Source: Planctomycetia bacterium (GTDB lineage Bacteria; Planctomycetota; MHYJ01; WSZJ01). Taken from it: DNA of 33,580 nucleotides. Location of the stretch: contig JADLHC010000302.1 in NCBI GenBank assembly GCA_020849035.1, positions 1-33,580 of the forward strand. Direction: 5' to 3'. Of the stretch, positions 8,908-19,827 are shown piece by piece. The position numbers and the translations under genes are program-made. A model generated the notes under the pieces. That model did not search any database. It saw nothing but the letters and a program-made list of their open reading frames with translations, and was not told the origin of the DNA. Every line of letters starts with the position of its first letter. Position 1 is the first letter of the stretch.

Positions 8908-10313
8908 TTGCGCGCCCGCCGCGGACGCTGGCCGCGCGCCGTGTCCTCCACCAGCACGCCCTTCGCCTCCAGCTCCTTCCGCAGCCGGTCGCTCTCCGGC
9001 CAGTTCTTCGAAGAGCGGGCCGCCGCCCGCGCCGCCAGCAGCTTCTGCTCCTCGTCCGTGAACACGTCCGGCGGCGCGCTCGCCGTGTTGAACACCGTGT
9101 CCAGCTTGTCGAACGCGTCCCGCACGAACGCCGCCGCCGCCGGGTCCGGGTCCAGCCGGTTGATCTCCCGCACCATCGTGAACAGCGCCGCCGTCGCCTC
9201 GGAGACGTTGAGGTCGTCGTCCATCCCCTTCTCGAAGTCCTTCCGCGCCTTCTCCACCACCGGCTTCACCGCCTCCAGCGGCGCCTTCCCGTGCGCGTCC
9301 GACAGCCGCTTCCGGAACTCGATCAGCTTGTCCACCGAGCCCTGCGCGACCTGCATCGACTCCCACGTGAAGTTCATCTGCTGCCGGTAGTGCGACGTGG
9401 CGAGGCCCCAGCGGAGGGCCGGCGCCGTGACGCCGTGCCTGAACACGTCCTCGACCGTGTAGAAGTTGCCGGCGGACTTCGACATCTTCTGGCCGTCCAC
9501 CAGCAGGAACCGCGCGTGCATCCACATCCTGCAGAACGGCTTGCCGTTGGCCGCCTCGCTCTGCGCGATCTCGCACTCGTGGTGCGGGAAGATGTTGTCC
9601 TCGCCGCCCGTGTGGATGTCGAGCGTTTCGCCGAGGTACTTCATGGACATCGCCGAGCACTCGATGTGCCACCCCGGAAACCCGCGACCCCACGGCGAAT
9701 CCCACTGCATGATGTGCTTCGGGTCGTGCTTCCACAGCGCGAAGTCCCGCGGGTCCTTCTTGTCCGGGTGCGGCTCGATCCGCGCTCCGGCCTCGAGATC
9801 CTCGGTGATGTTCCCCGACAGCTTCCCGTAGTTCGGGAACGTCGCGACGCTGAAGTACACGTTGTTCCCCACGACGTACGCGTGCCCCTTCGCGACCAGC
9901 TTTTCGATGATCGCGATCATCTCCGGGATGTGCTCCGTCGCTTTCGGGTGCGCCAGCGCGTCCGCGAACCCGAGTTGCTTGCGAAGGTCGAGGAAGATCC
10001 CCCCGTAGTGCGCCGCGATCTGCCAGGGGTCCTTCTTCTCCTTCTTCGCCTGCGCCTCCATCTTGTCCTCGCCCTCGTCGGCGTCCGCCGTGATGTGGCC
10101 GACGTCGGTGATGTTCATCACCTGCTTCACTTCCATCCCGCGGTACTCGAGGTAGCGCCGCAGCACGTCCGCAAACACGAACGACCGGAAGTTCCCGATG
10201 TGCGGGTACGAGTACACCGTCGGGCCGCAGTTGTACATCCGCACCACGCCCTTCTCCTGCGGCGTGAACTCTTCCTTCTGCTTCGTCAGCGTGTTGTAGA
10301 ACTGGATCGCCAA
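8904..10313 (-). CDS. cysS: Cysteinyl-tRNA synthetase
   Basis: 469 aa with YNCGPTVYSYPHIGNFRSFVFADVLRRYL, GWHIECSAMSMKYLGETLDIHTGGEDNIFPHHECEIAQSEA and KMSKSAGNF. Confidence 0.97.
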   Translation of the reverse strand: MAIQFYNTLTKQKEEFTPQEKGVVRMYNCGPTVYSYPHIGNFRSFVFADVLRRYLEYRGMEVKQVMNITDVGHITADADEGEDKMEAQAKKEKKDPWQIAAHYGGIFLDLRKQLGFADALAHPKATEHIPEMIAIIEKLVAKGHAYVVGNNVYFSVATFPNYGKLSGNITEDLEAGARIEPHPDKKDPRDFALWKHDPKHIMQWDSPWGRGFPGWHIECSAMSMKYLGETLDIHTGGEDNIFPHHECEIAQSEAANGKPFCRMWMHARFLLVDGQKMSKSAGNFYTVEDVFRHGVTAPALRWGLATSHYRQQMNFTWESMQVAQGSVDKLIEFRKRLSDAHGKAPLEAVKPVVEKARKDFEKGMDDDLNVSEATAALFTMVREINRLDPDPAAAAFVRDAFDKLDTVFNTASAPPDVFTDEEQKLLAARAAARSSKNWPESDRLRKELEAKGVLVEDTARGQRPRRARK

Positions 10314-10401
10314 GGGTGTCTCCGGAGGTTGATCGCGCGGCGGCGAAGGGCGGTTCGGGAAGTTAGCTGAAATGGGGCCGGAAATGAAGGGCGGCGGAGT
10401 G

Positions 10402-10902
10402 CTACTTGCGCGTCTTCTTCTTCGACGCGGGCGCTTTCTCGAGCACCACCAGCACCTGCGCCGCGATCGCCTCGCCCGCCCCGATCGCCCCCAGCCCCTC
10501 CATCGTCTTCGCCTTCACGCAGGCGCAGTCCTTCGCAATCCCCAGCAGCCGCGCCAGCTCCGCCGCCAGCTCCGGCTTGCGCTTCTTCAGCTTCGGCAGC
10601 TCCAGGAACACCGTCGCGTCCACCTGCGCCGGTCTCCATCCCTTGGCTGCGACGAGCTTCAGCGCCGCCTTCACGAACACCTCCCCCGCCGTCCCTTTCC
10701 ACTTCGGGTCCGTGTCCGGGAAATGGTCCCCGATGTCGCCCAGCGCCGCGGCGCCGAGCAGCGCGTCCACCAGCGCGTGGAGCAGCACGTCGCCGTCGGA
10801 GTGCCCCGACGGCCCGCGCGGATGGTCGAACGTGAGGCCGCCCAGGACGAACGGCCGGCCGGGAACGAGGCGGTGGATGTCGAAGCCGAGGCCGTGGCGC
10901 AT
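10402..10902 (-). CDS. ispF: 2-C-methyl-D-erythritol 2,4-cyclodiphosphate synthase
   Basis: 166 aa with GFDIHRLVPGRPFVLGG, GHSDGDVLLHALVDALLGAAALGDIGDHFPDTDPKWKG. Confidence 0.95.
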   Translation of the reverse strand: MRHGLGFDIHRLVPGRPFVLGGLTFDHPRGPSGHSDGDVLLHALVDALLGAAALGDIGDHFPDTDPKWKGTAGEVFVKAALKLVAAKGWRPAQVDATVFLELPKLKKRKPELAAELARLLGIAKDCACVKAKTMEGLGAIGAGEAIAAQVLVVLEKAPASKKKTRK

Positions 10903-10915
10903 GGCGTAAGATTAA

Positions 10916-11290
10916 GTGGCCGAGGTGATTGCCCGCAGGGAATTCCACAAGGGAGAAGTCAGATTGGCGAACTGGCACCTGCAGGAACTGCGTGCGGCAA
11001 TCGAAGCCCGTGGGTGGCGAATCACGGAACTGCCCGGCGACGACTATCGCTACACGGCGAGGTGGCGACTGCGGCGAGGGAACGATCGCCGTGTGCCCGT
11101 CATCGCCTTTGAAGGCCTGGATGACATGGTCACACTTCCAATCGAGAAAGCGTACGGCGTTGTCGGAGAAGGGCTGCCCGCCAGCCTCTATTTCAGGCGT
11201 CGAGGAAAGTCAGGCTCAGCCGCCAGGAGCCGATGGAAACGGGAGCTTGCTGCATTTGTCGCCGCGCTGGACGCGGCGGCAGAGTCATAA
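10916..11290 (+). CDS. Hypothetical protein (124 aa), no family recognised
   Basis: GTG-initiated ORF, 13 bp from the divergent ispF start and convergent with the next gene. Third positions look less GC-rich than neighbours. Confidence 0.5.
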   Translation: MAEVIARREFHKGEVRLANWHLQELRAAIEARGWRITELPGDDYRYTARWRLRRGNDRRVPVIAFEGLDDMVTLPIEKAYGVVGEGLPASLYFRRRGKSGSAARSRWKRELAAFVAALDAAAES

Positions 11291-11299
11291 GCTCACGAC

Positions 11300-12760
11300 C
11301 TAGAACCCGACGCTCAGCTGCGCGCCGACGATGAAGGCCCTTCGCGTCCCCGTGTCGTAGGCGTCGCGGCTTGCGAGCCATTCGGAATCGAGGAGTGCCC
11401 CGGCGAAGACCGAGAACGACGCGTGTTCGCTGAAGTCGAACTTGGCGCGGAGGTCGACTTCGTGGCCGATGTGGCGGCCGGGGTCGCGGCCGGCGGCGCG
11501 GGTGGGTTCGCGGTAGAAGCGGAACCAGGCGTAGAGGAGTTCGAGGTGGAGGTCGTCGGGGTCGATGAGGGTGGCGGTGGCGGTGGCCTTGAGGCGGGGG
11601 GAGATGTAGTTGGAGTCGAGGTCGAGGCCGTAGAGGGCGGACTCGACGACGAGGGCCTCGTTGATGTTCTCGTAGGAGACGAAGTCGCGGTTGGTGTGGG
11701 TGTCGGGGCCGCCGCGGTCGCCGGAGAGGATCCAGAAGGACGGTTCGATCGCGGGCTTGAGCGGCAGGGGGAGGGGGATTTTCGCGCCGGCGCGGCCGGC
11801 GAAGGCGCGGTGGTGGACGCCGTGGTCCGGGGTGTCGGCGTAGTGCCCCCACTGGCCGTAGACCTCGAGGTAGATGTCGAGCGTGTCGGGGGTCATCGGC
11901 GTGAAGTCCACGCCGAGCCCGGCGGTCCAGACCTGCGAGCCGGTGCGGTCGTTCTCGATCCCCGCGAGGATCACGTTGACGAGCGACGGGCGCTCCTCGG
12001 TGAGGGGGATGAGGAGGTCGGCGTTGAGGCCGTAGAAGCGCTCGTCGGCGTGGCGGACGCCGCCCTCGAGGGTGGTGAAGTAGAAGGCGTCGACGAAGAG
12101 GAGCGATTTCCGGCCGACGTTCCACGTCAGGCGCGCGCCGCCGGCGTCGGCGCGGTCGCGGAAGAGGCCGTCGGCGGCGGGCGTGGTGCCGTCGGGCGCC
12201 CGCATCGCGTAGAGGCTTCCGGACCCGGCCGATTCCCCGACCGGCGACGCGAGGGCGAACTCGCTCTCCTGCAGGTCGGCGAAGAACGAGTCGCCGGGGC
12301 CGCGCAGCGAGAGCGCGAAGTCCTGCAGGCCGATCTTCACCGAGAGCTGGTCCCAGAACAGGTTGTCCACGCGGACGTAGGCCTGCTCGAGCAGGGCGCG
12401 GAACTCGTCGGCGCGCCCCGGGACGACGCGGTTCGCGTCCGTGCCCCAGGTGCCGCTGTCGTAGAGGTCGGACCGCAGGCGCGCGTTCTCGATCTCGACC
12501 ACGACCTGCGCGGACTTCGGGAGGCGCGCCTCCGCGCGGATCGCGAACCGCGGCGAGAGGAACGCCTCGGAGTCGCGGTCGTCGTCGCGGTCGAGGACGC
12601 GGGTCACGGCGCGGCTCCGGTAGGCGGCGGCCAGCTCGGCGTCGAGGAAGAAGTCCACCCGGAGGCGGTCCTCCGCCGCCTTCTTCGCTTCCGGCGTCTG
12701 CGCGCCGGCCGCGGCCGCGGCGAGGGCGGCGAGGACTCCGGCGAGGAGGGGGGCTCTCAC
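11300..12760 (-). CDS. Alginate-export-like outer membrane beta-barrel protein (paralogue 1)
   Basis: Signal peptide MRAPLLAGVLAALAAAAAGAQ; VVVEIENARLRSD..NLFWDQLSVKIGLQDFALSLRGPGDSFFADLQESEFALAS... shows the same layout as the upstream paralogue. Confidence 0.7.
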   Translation of the reverse strand: MRAPLLAGVLAALAAAAAGAQTPEAKKAAEDRLRVDFFLDAELAAAYRSRAVTRVLDRDDDRDSEAFLSPRFAIRAEARLPKSAQVVVEIENARLRSDLYDSGTWGTDANRVVPGRADEFRALLEQAYVRVDNLFWDQLSVKIGLQDFALSLRGPGDSFFADLQESEFALASPVGESAGSGSLYAMRAPDGTTPAADGLFRDRADAGGARLTWNVGRKSLLFVDAFYFTTLEGGVRHADERFYGLNADLLIPLTEERPSLVNVILAGIENDRTGSQVWTAGLGVDFTPMTPDTLDIYLEVYGQWGHYADTPDHGVHHRAFAGRAGAKIPLPLPLKPAIEPSFWILSGDRGGPDTHTNRDFVSYENINEALVVESALYGLDLDSNYISPRLKATATATLIDPDDLHLELLYAWFRFYREPTRAAGRDPGRHIGHEVDLRAKFDFSEHASFSVFAGALLDSEWLASRDAYDTGTRRAFIVGAQLSVGF

Positions 12761-12770
12761 GCGGCCCGGG

Positions 12771-14294
12771 CTAGAACGTCACCCCGACCTCGAACGTCCA
12801 CATCCAGAGGGTGGTGCGTCCCGTGCGGAAGCCGAGGTCGTCGACGCTGCTCCGGCGGGTGCCGAAGTGGTCGGCGTCCCAGAGGATCCCGAAGCCGGTG
12901 CCGAAGGTGACGAGCTCGGACTGGTGCCACCGGACCTTCAGGTCGACCTCGTGCCCCAGCGTCTTCCAGGAGTCGGCGCCCCCGATGTCGAAGTCGACGG
13001 TGCGCAGGCAGCGGTTGTAGGCGTAGGTCGCGCCGATCTCGAGGTCCGCCGGCGACAGGAGGCTCAGGCGCACGCCGCCGCCCACGCGGACCGACGCGTA
13101 GTTCGAGTCGACGTCGAGCCCCAGCACGTCGTCCTCGAGGACCATCAGCTCGTTGTTTCCCTCCATGCTGATGAAGTCGCGGTTCTTGCGGCTGCGCGGC
13201 GACGTCCCGGTGCCGTCGGCGACCGCGTTCTGGCCGTCGTCGCCGCTCAGCGCCCGGACGCTGGCCGAGAAGAACGGCGTGAGGAACTTCGCGTCCTTCG
13301 CCTCCAGGCTCACCTCCGGGCGGTAGTAGACCCCGAGGATCCCCGCCCATCCAACCTGCCGGATCACGTCCTCGTCCGGCCCGGAGTCAAACTCCCCGAA
13401 CTCGCCGTACTGGCCGTACGCCTCGAGGTGGAACGTGAAGTCCTTCACCCGCACACCCGTTCCGCCGCCGTACGTCAGCACGCGGTGCCGGTTCCCGCCG
13501 TTCGTGAACATCGACGCGATCAGGACCAGCGTGGACGGCTTGTCCTTGTCGAGGAAGTTCATGTCGAACCGCGCGCCGTAGAGCATCTGGTCGTCGTGCT
13601 CGGGCCCGCCCTCGAACGTCGTGAACCAGAACCCGCTCACCTCCACGTTCTCGTTCAGCGCGTAGCCGACCTTGAACCCGCCCGCGTCGTACTGGCGGTC
13701 CTTGAAGATCCCGTCGTTCGACCACAGCCCGTTGTACCCCGCCGCCGCGTTTCCCTGCGCGACCTGCGCTTCCTGCACCGACGTCCAGAACGGCGACTCG
13801 CTCCGCCGCAGGTCCATGAAGAACGGGTTCCCCGTCCCCGCCGGGTCCACCTTGAAGTCCTGGATCCCCGCGCGGAAGTTGAACCCCGTGATGAAAACGT
13901 CCTGGATGTTCACGTAGGCCTGCCCGAACCTCACCTCGAAGTCCAGGTTGTCCTCGCCGCCCCACAGGCTCGCCACCGCCTGCGTCCCCTCGCCCACCCG
14001 GTTCAGCTCGCGGTTCTCCACCTCCAGCACGACCGACACCCGCTTCTCCAGCAGCACGCGGAGCCCGATCCGCGCCGTCAGGTAGCTCCCCGTGTCGCTG
14101 TCCGACCGGTTCCCGCCGATGAACTCCCGGTCCAGCGCCTCGTTGAGCGAGCCGGAGCGGCCGAAGGTCCTGATGAAGAGATCCCCGTAGACCTCCACGC
14201 CCTGCGCCGCCGGGGCCTTGATGTTCGTGGCGCTCTCGGCGGCTGCAGGGACGACGGTCGCGAGGACGGCGAGTGCGGCGAGCGGGAAGCGCAT
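12771..14294 (-). CDS. Alginate-export-like outer membrane beta-barrel protein (paralogue 2)
   Basis: Signal peptide; SVVLEVENRELNRVGEG...QDVFITGFNFRAGIQDFKVDPAGTGNPFFMDLRRSESPFW... colinear with the 11300-12760 product; 10-bp gap. Confidence 0.7.
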   Translation of the reverse strand: MRFPLAALAVLATVVPAAAESATNIKAPAAQGVEVYGDLFIRTFGRSGSLNEALDREFIGGNRSDSDTGSYLTARIGLRVLLEKRVSVVLEVENRELNRVGEGTQAVASLWGGEDNLDFEVRFGQAYVNIQDVFITGFNFRAGIQDFKVDPAGTGNPFFMDLRRSESPFWTSVQEAQVAQGNAAAGYNGLWSNDGIFKDRQYDAGGFKVGYALNENVEVSGFWFTTFEGGPEHDDQMLYGARFDMNFLDKDKPSTLVLIASMFTNGGNRHRVLTYGGGTGVRVKDFTFHLEAYGQYGEFGEFDSGPDEDVIRQVGWAGILGVYYRPEVSLEAKDAKFLTPFFSASVRALSGDDGQNAVADGTGTSPRSRKNRDFISMEGNNELMVLEDDVLGLDVDSNYASVRVGGGVRLSLLSPADLEIGATYAYNRCLRTVDFDIGGADSWKTLGHEVDLKVRWHQSELVTFGTGFGILWDADHFGTRRSSVDDLGFRTGRTTLWMWTFEVGVTF

Positions 14295-14327
14295 GCGGGC
14301 CTCCAGTGAGTGCGGGTCGGGGGAACT

Positions 14328-14978
14328 CTAACCGCGGGCGCGTGTTTTCAGGAGTTTCCAGTCCGCGGGCGTCGTGACCTTTACGTTGCGCGGGTCGCCC
14401 TCGACGACGGCGACGGGACGCCCCGCCTTTTCGAGCAGCATCGCCTCGTCCGTGACCTCCCACCCCTCGCGGGCGGCGCGGGCGAACCCTTCGCGGAGCC
14501 AGTCGGCCCGGGCACCCTGCGGCGTCTGCACGCGCCACAGCCCTTCGCGGGACACCGTGTCCGTCACCAGCCCGTCCTTCACGCGCTTCAGCGTGTCCGC
14601 GACCGCCAGCCCCGGGATCGCCGCGCCGATCTTCAGCGTCGCCGCCATCACCCGCTTCACCGTCTCCCGCCCCGGGAACGGCCGCGCCGCGTCGTGAACG
14701 AGCACGTGCGTCGGCTCCTCCGCCGCGACGAGCGCGCGCTCCACCGAGTCCTGCCGCCGCACGCCGCCCTCCACGAACGTCGCCCGGATCCCCAGCAGCT
14801 TCTTCCAGCGCCCCGTCTCCCCCGGCGGCACCGCGATCACCACGTCCGCGATCCCGCGGAACGCCTCCAGCGCGTGCGCGATCAGCGGCCGCCCGTCGAG
14901 CCGCAGAAGCGGCTTCTTCCGGCCGCCCATGCGGCGGCCCGAGCCGGCGGCGGGGATGAGAAGGGACCAGCGGGGCAT
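14328..14978 (-). CDS. ispD: 2-C-methyl-D-erythritol 4-phosphate cytidylyltransferase
   Basis: 216 aa with LLIPAAGSGRRMGGRKKPLLRLDGRPL, VLVHDAARPF, LWRVQTPQGARADWL, TDEAMLLEKAGRPVAVVEGDPRNVKVTTPADW. Confidence 0.95.
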   Translation of the reverse strand: MPRWSLLIPAAGSGRRMGGRKKPLLRLDGRPLIAHALEAFRGIADVVIAVPPGETGRWKKLLGIRATFVEGGVRRQDSVERALVAAEEPTHVLVHDAARPFPGRETVKRVMAATLKIGAAIPGLAVADTLKRVKDGLVTDTVSREGLWRVQTPQGARADWLREGFARAAREGWEVTDEAMLLEKAGRPVAVVEGDPRNVKVTTPADWKLLKTRARG

Positions 14979-15016
14979 CCCAAGGGCTTAGCAGAAAGCT
15001 CCGCCGTGCGCGAGGG

Positions 15017-15418
15017 CTATCCGGCGGGCGCAGGCTTCCCTTCGGACTCTGACGCCCGGATCACGACCCAGGCGAGCTTGCACACGAAGTAGATCTGGAA
15101 TGCCGCGAAGCCCATCCCGAGGATCGGCATGAGAAGGTGCGCGTAACCGAACGTCCCCATCGCCATGAGCTGGGGGACGGCAATCGCGTAGCCGAGCAGC
15201 GCCGTGCCGGCCGCGATCGCGATGAGAGCCATGCCCTGGAAGCGCTCCACGAGGAGCGATCCGGCGACCCACGGGCCCGCGACGAGCAGCATCCCCAGCG
15301 CGAACCGCCACGCCAGCCCGCCCAGCAGCTCCGCGTCGGTCGCGTCGGGCGGGAATCCTCCGTAGGCCAGGCAGGGGAGCGGCAGAAGTGCGAACGCGAA
15401 GAGGAGAACGCGTCTCAT
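15017..15418 (-). CDS. Small integral membrane protein of unknown function
   Basis: 133 aa, signal/TM N-terminus and three further hydrophobic segments. Confidence 0.6.
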   Translation of the reverse strand: MRRVLLFAFALLPLPCLAYGGFPPDATDAELLGGLAWRFALGMLLVAGPWVAGSLLVERFQGMALIAIAAGTALLGYAIAVPQLMAMGTFGYAHLLMPILGMGFAAFQIYFVCKLAWVVIRASESEGKPAPAG

Positions 15419-15471
15419 GGGGTCATTGTAGCGCGAGCCCGCTTCCGGCAGATGCGGCTACACTTCCCCGG

Positions 15472-16560
15472 ATGATCCCCGCCACCGTGACCTCCCACGA
15501 CCGCGACAGCCTGCGCGACGCCCTCGTGGCGATGGGTGAGAAGGCGTTCCGGGCGGACCAGATCCTGCGACACGTCTACCGGCGGTGCGCGACGTCGTAC
15601 GACGAGATGACGGACCTGGGGGCGGCGCTGAGGGAGAAACTCAAAGTCGCTGTCCCGGTGATGGCGACGGGGGAGCCGGAGGAGAACCGGTCGAAGGACG
15701 GGACGGCGAAGCTCCTCGTGCCGTGCGCCGACGGGCAGCCGGTCGAGTGCGTGCTCATTCCCGAGCCGCCCGGGAAGTCGCCGCCCGAGCGCCGCACCGT
15801 GTGCGTCTCGACCCAGGCGGGCTGCCCGGTCGGCTGCGTCTTCTGCGCGAGCGGCCTCGCCGGCCTCGCGCGCAACCTCACGGCCGCCGAGATCGTCGAG
15901 CAGGCTGTCCGCGTCGGACGTTTCGTCCGCTCGCGCTGGGACGCCATGGACCACCCCATCTCCAACGTCGTCTTCATGGGCATGGGCGAGCCCTTCTACA
16001 ACCTCGACCGCGTCCTCGCCGCCATCGAGCGCCTCAACGCCGACTGGGGCATGGGCATCGGCCTCAACCGCATCACCGTCTCCACCGTCGGCGTCGAGGG
16101 CGGCGTCATGAAGCTCGCCGCCCACCCGCTTGCGCCGAACCTCGCCCTGTCTCTCCACGCCCCCAACGACGAGATCCGCGCCCGCGTCGTGCCATTCGCG
16201 AAGGCGCTTCCGGTCGCCGACCTCCTGGCCGAGGGCGTCCGCTACCAGCAGAAGACGGGCCGCGAGGTGACGTGCGAGTACGTGATGCTGGGCGGGGTGA
16301 ACGCGGGGGCGGAGCACGCCCGGGAGCTGGCGAAGCGGCTGTCGGGGAAGGGGTTGAAGGTGAACCTGATCCCGTACAACGCGGTGGAGGGGCTGGCGTA
16401 CCTGCCGCCGCGCCCGAAGGACGTTGCGGAGTTTTCGCGCATTCTCGAGGCGGCGGGGATTCCCGCGCCGGTTCGCCGCGCCCGGGGGGACCGCATTGCC
16501 GCGGCCTGCGGTCAGCTGCGGCTGCGGAAGGTCAAGGAGGGGCACGGGGCGCCCGCCTAG
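15472..16560 (+). CDS. rlmN: 23S rRNA (adenine-2503-C2)-methyltransferase-like radical SAM enzyme
   Basis: Radical SAM CxxxCxxC motif (CVSTQAGCPVGCVFCASG), NVVFMGMGEPFYNLDRVLAAIERL, CEYVMLGGVN, VNLIPYN. Confidence 0.92.
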   Translation: MIPATVTSHDRDSLRDALVAMGEKAFRADQILRHVYRRCATSYDEMTDLGAALREKLKVAVPVMATGEPEENRSKDGTAKLLVPCADGQPVECVLIPEPPGKSPPERRTVCVSTQAGCPVGCVFCASGLAGLARNLTAAEIVEQAVRVGRFVRSRWDAMDHPISNVVFMGMGEPFYNLDRVLAAIERLNADWGMGIGLNRITVSTVGVEGGVMKLAAHPLAPNLALSLHAPNDEIRARVVPFAKALPVADLLAEGVRYQQKTGREVTCEYVMLGGVNAGAEHARELAKRLSGKGLKVNLIPYNAVEGLAYLPPRPKDVAEFSRILEAAGIPAPVRRARGDRIAAACGQLRLRKVKEGHGAPA

Positions 16561-17357
16561 GCCCGGGGCGTGCCGGGACCGGCCGTGGGCGGGCCGAACC
16601 TGCGGGTCTTGTGCTGCCGCTTCTTCACGGCGAGATCCGCATCCGCGGCCATGATGAGCTCGGAGGCGGAGCGGCCGTTTTCGCCGCTGGCGGCGATGCC
16701 GGCGCTGATCGTGTGGCCGGTGCGGTCGAGCACGGCCTGGCGTGCGCGTTCGGCGACGGAGACGGCCCCCTCGCGCGACCCCGGCGCCACGATCAGGAAT
16801 TCGTCTCCGCCATACCGCCCGAGGGTGTCGCCGCGTCGAAGCGCCGCGCGGAGCGCGTCGGCGACCTGCCGGAGCAGGCGGTCGCCGGCAAGGTGGCCCT
16901 GGGTGTCGTTTACCTCTTTGAAGTTGTCCATGTCCATGAGGATCACGGCAACGGGATCGGTGGATCGCTCGGAGCGGGCGAGGGCGCGATCGAGTTCATC
17001 GAGGACGAATCGGCGCGTGCTTGCGGCGGTGAGGGAGTCCGTCGTGGCCTCGTGCTGGAGGCGTTCGAAGAGCTCCCGATTGCGAGTCTTGAGGTCCTCG
17101 AAGAGGGTGCCGAACGCGCCGAAGATGACGGCGAAGGCGAAGGGATGGGCGAGGAAGTAGATGTGCCAGGGGTGCTCGAGGAGGATGGAGAAGGGAGACC
17201 TGTGTCCGAAGTTGTCGAGGAGGAGGTGGTCGAGGGCGAGCGAGAAGATCGGGATGGGCAGGCCCCAGGCGAACCCGAACCAGGCGAAGCGATTCCGGCG
17301 GAGGTCGTAGGTGTGACCCCGACAAAGGGCCCGAAGGAAGGAACCCAGGGTTTCCAT
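16557..17357 (-). CDS. Membrane-anchored GGDEF diguanylate cyclase
   Basis: DTLGRYGGDEFLIVAPG signature; VAVILMDMDNFKEVNDTQGHLAGDRLL; N-terminal hydrophobic segments. ATG start at 17357 preferred over TTG at 17438. Confidence 0.88.
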   Translation of the reverse strand: METLGSFLRALCRGHTYDLRRNRFAWFGFAWGLPIPIFSLALDHLLLDNFGHRSPFSILLEHPWHIYFLAHPFAFAVIFGAFGTLFEDLKTRNRELFERLQHEATTDSLTAASTRRFVLDELDRALARSERSTDPVAVILMDMDNFKEVNDTQGHLAGDRLLRQVADALRAALRRGDTLGRYGGDEFLIVAPGSREGAVSVAERARQAVLDRTGHTISAGIAASGENGRSASELIMAADADLAVKKRQHKTRRFGPPTAGPGTPRA

Positions 17358-17418
17358 GGAGAACTCGCGTGCAAACCTGAGACCGGGGGTGCTGGAAATT
17401 GCCAGGAATCTTCGGACC

Positions 17419-17438
17419 TTGACGCGCAATAGCGTCAA
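17419..17438. promoter_or_regulatory. Perfect 7-bp inverted repeat TTGACGC-N6-GCGTCAA, candidate activator (UAS) site
   Basis: ttgacgc gcaata gcgtcaa, about 70 bp upstream of the sigma54-like promoter at 17507. Confidence 0.45.
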
Positions 17439-17506
17439 ATCCAGCGGCGTTGTGTATTTTCGCGCTGCGGACCCGCCGGAACCCGCAATTTTCCCCCTTG
17501 TCCACC

Positions 17507-17522
17507 CGGCACTTCCCTTGCA
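17507..17522 (+). promoter_or_regulatory. sigma54 -24/-12 promoter of the NtrC-family gene
   Basis: cGGCACttcccTTGCa: exact GG-N10-GC spacing, ATG at 17558. Confidence 0.75.
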
Positions 17523-17557
17523 GAACCGATTCGCCCCCCCCCTTTCACGGTGCGCCC

Positions 17558-18949
<1,392 letters not shown>

Positions 18950-18981
18950 CGCCGTCGGCTCGCGCGGTGGTGAGTCGCGTC

Positions 18982-19827
18982 ATGGACGAATCTCCGCGGA
19001 TGGACGCCTACTCGCCGGCCGAGATGGCGGCGCGGGTGGAAGAGACGGGAGTGAAGAAGGCGGGGCTGGGCGCGGGCCCGACGCTGGCGCTGGCAGTGCT
19101 CGCGGGGGCGTTCATCGGGCTTGGCGCGGCGTTCTCGGTCGTAGCCGCGACAGACACGCGTCTCGGGTACGGCCCGTCGAGACTGCTGACCGGGCTCTCG
19201 TTCTCGCTCGGGCTGATCCTCGTGGTGGTCGCCGGGGCGGAGCTGTTCACGGGAAACGTGCTGCTGGTGATGGCCTGGGCGAGCCGGCGCGTGACGACGG
19301 TGCGGCTGCTCCGGAACTGGGGGCTGGCCTACGCGGGGAACTTCGCCGGGGCCGCGGCCACGGCGGCCGCGATCTACGCCTCCCGACGCTGGACCGACGC
19401 GGACTCGCAGCCGGGAGTGACGGCGCTTCGCATCGCGCTGGCGAAGTGCACGCTGCCCTTCGGCACGGCGTTCGTGCTCGGGGCGCTGTGCAACGCGCTG
19501 GTCTGCCTGGCGGTCTGGCTCTGCTTCAGTGCTCGGACCACCACCGACAAGATTCTCTCGATCCTGTTCCCGATCACGGCGTTCGTTGCGCTCGGCTTCG
19601 AGCACAGCGTGGCGAACATGTACTTCATCCCGCTGGGGATTCTGCTCAGGGGCGAAGCGTCGGTGCTTGCGGCCGGCGGATGGAGCGCGTCGTCGATGAC
19701 GCCGGTCTGCTGGGAGGGTCTGGCGGCGAACCTGGTGCCGGTGACGCTGGGGAACGTTCTGGGCGGGGGGGTGATGGTGGCCGCGATCTACTGGTACGTC
19801 TATCTGCGGCGGCGTGCGTCGGACTGA
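18982..19827 (+). CDS. Formate/nitrite transporter (FocA/NirC, FNT) family channel
   Basis: VVAGAELFTGNVLLVMAW, AKCTLPFGTAFVLGALCNALVCLAVWL, FVALGFEHSVANMYFIPLGILL, NLVPVTLGNVLGGGVMVA are hallmark FNT motifs. Confidence 0.92.
   Translation: MDESPRMDAYSPAEMAARVEETGVKKAGLGAGPTLALAVLAGAFIGLGAAFSVVAATDTRLGYGPSRLLTGLSFSLGLILVVVAGAELFTGNVLLVMAWASRRVTTVRLLRNWGLAYAGNFAGAAATAAAIYASRRWTDADSQPGVTALRIALAKCTLPFGTAFVLGALCNALVCLAVWLCFSARTTTDKILSILFPITAFVALGFEHSVANMYFIPLGILLRGEASVLAAGGWSASSMTPVCWEGLAANLVPVTLGNVLGGGVMVAAIYWYVYLRRRASD

Noticed and set aside
17357-17385. sigma54-like element cGGTCTCAGGTTTGC (minus strand, 17371-17384) upstream of the GGDEF gene
   Set aside because: GG-N10-GC and TTGC fit, but the -24 box is poor and the predicted start coincides with the ATG (17357). 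Kept as a reminder of the chance background.
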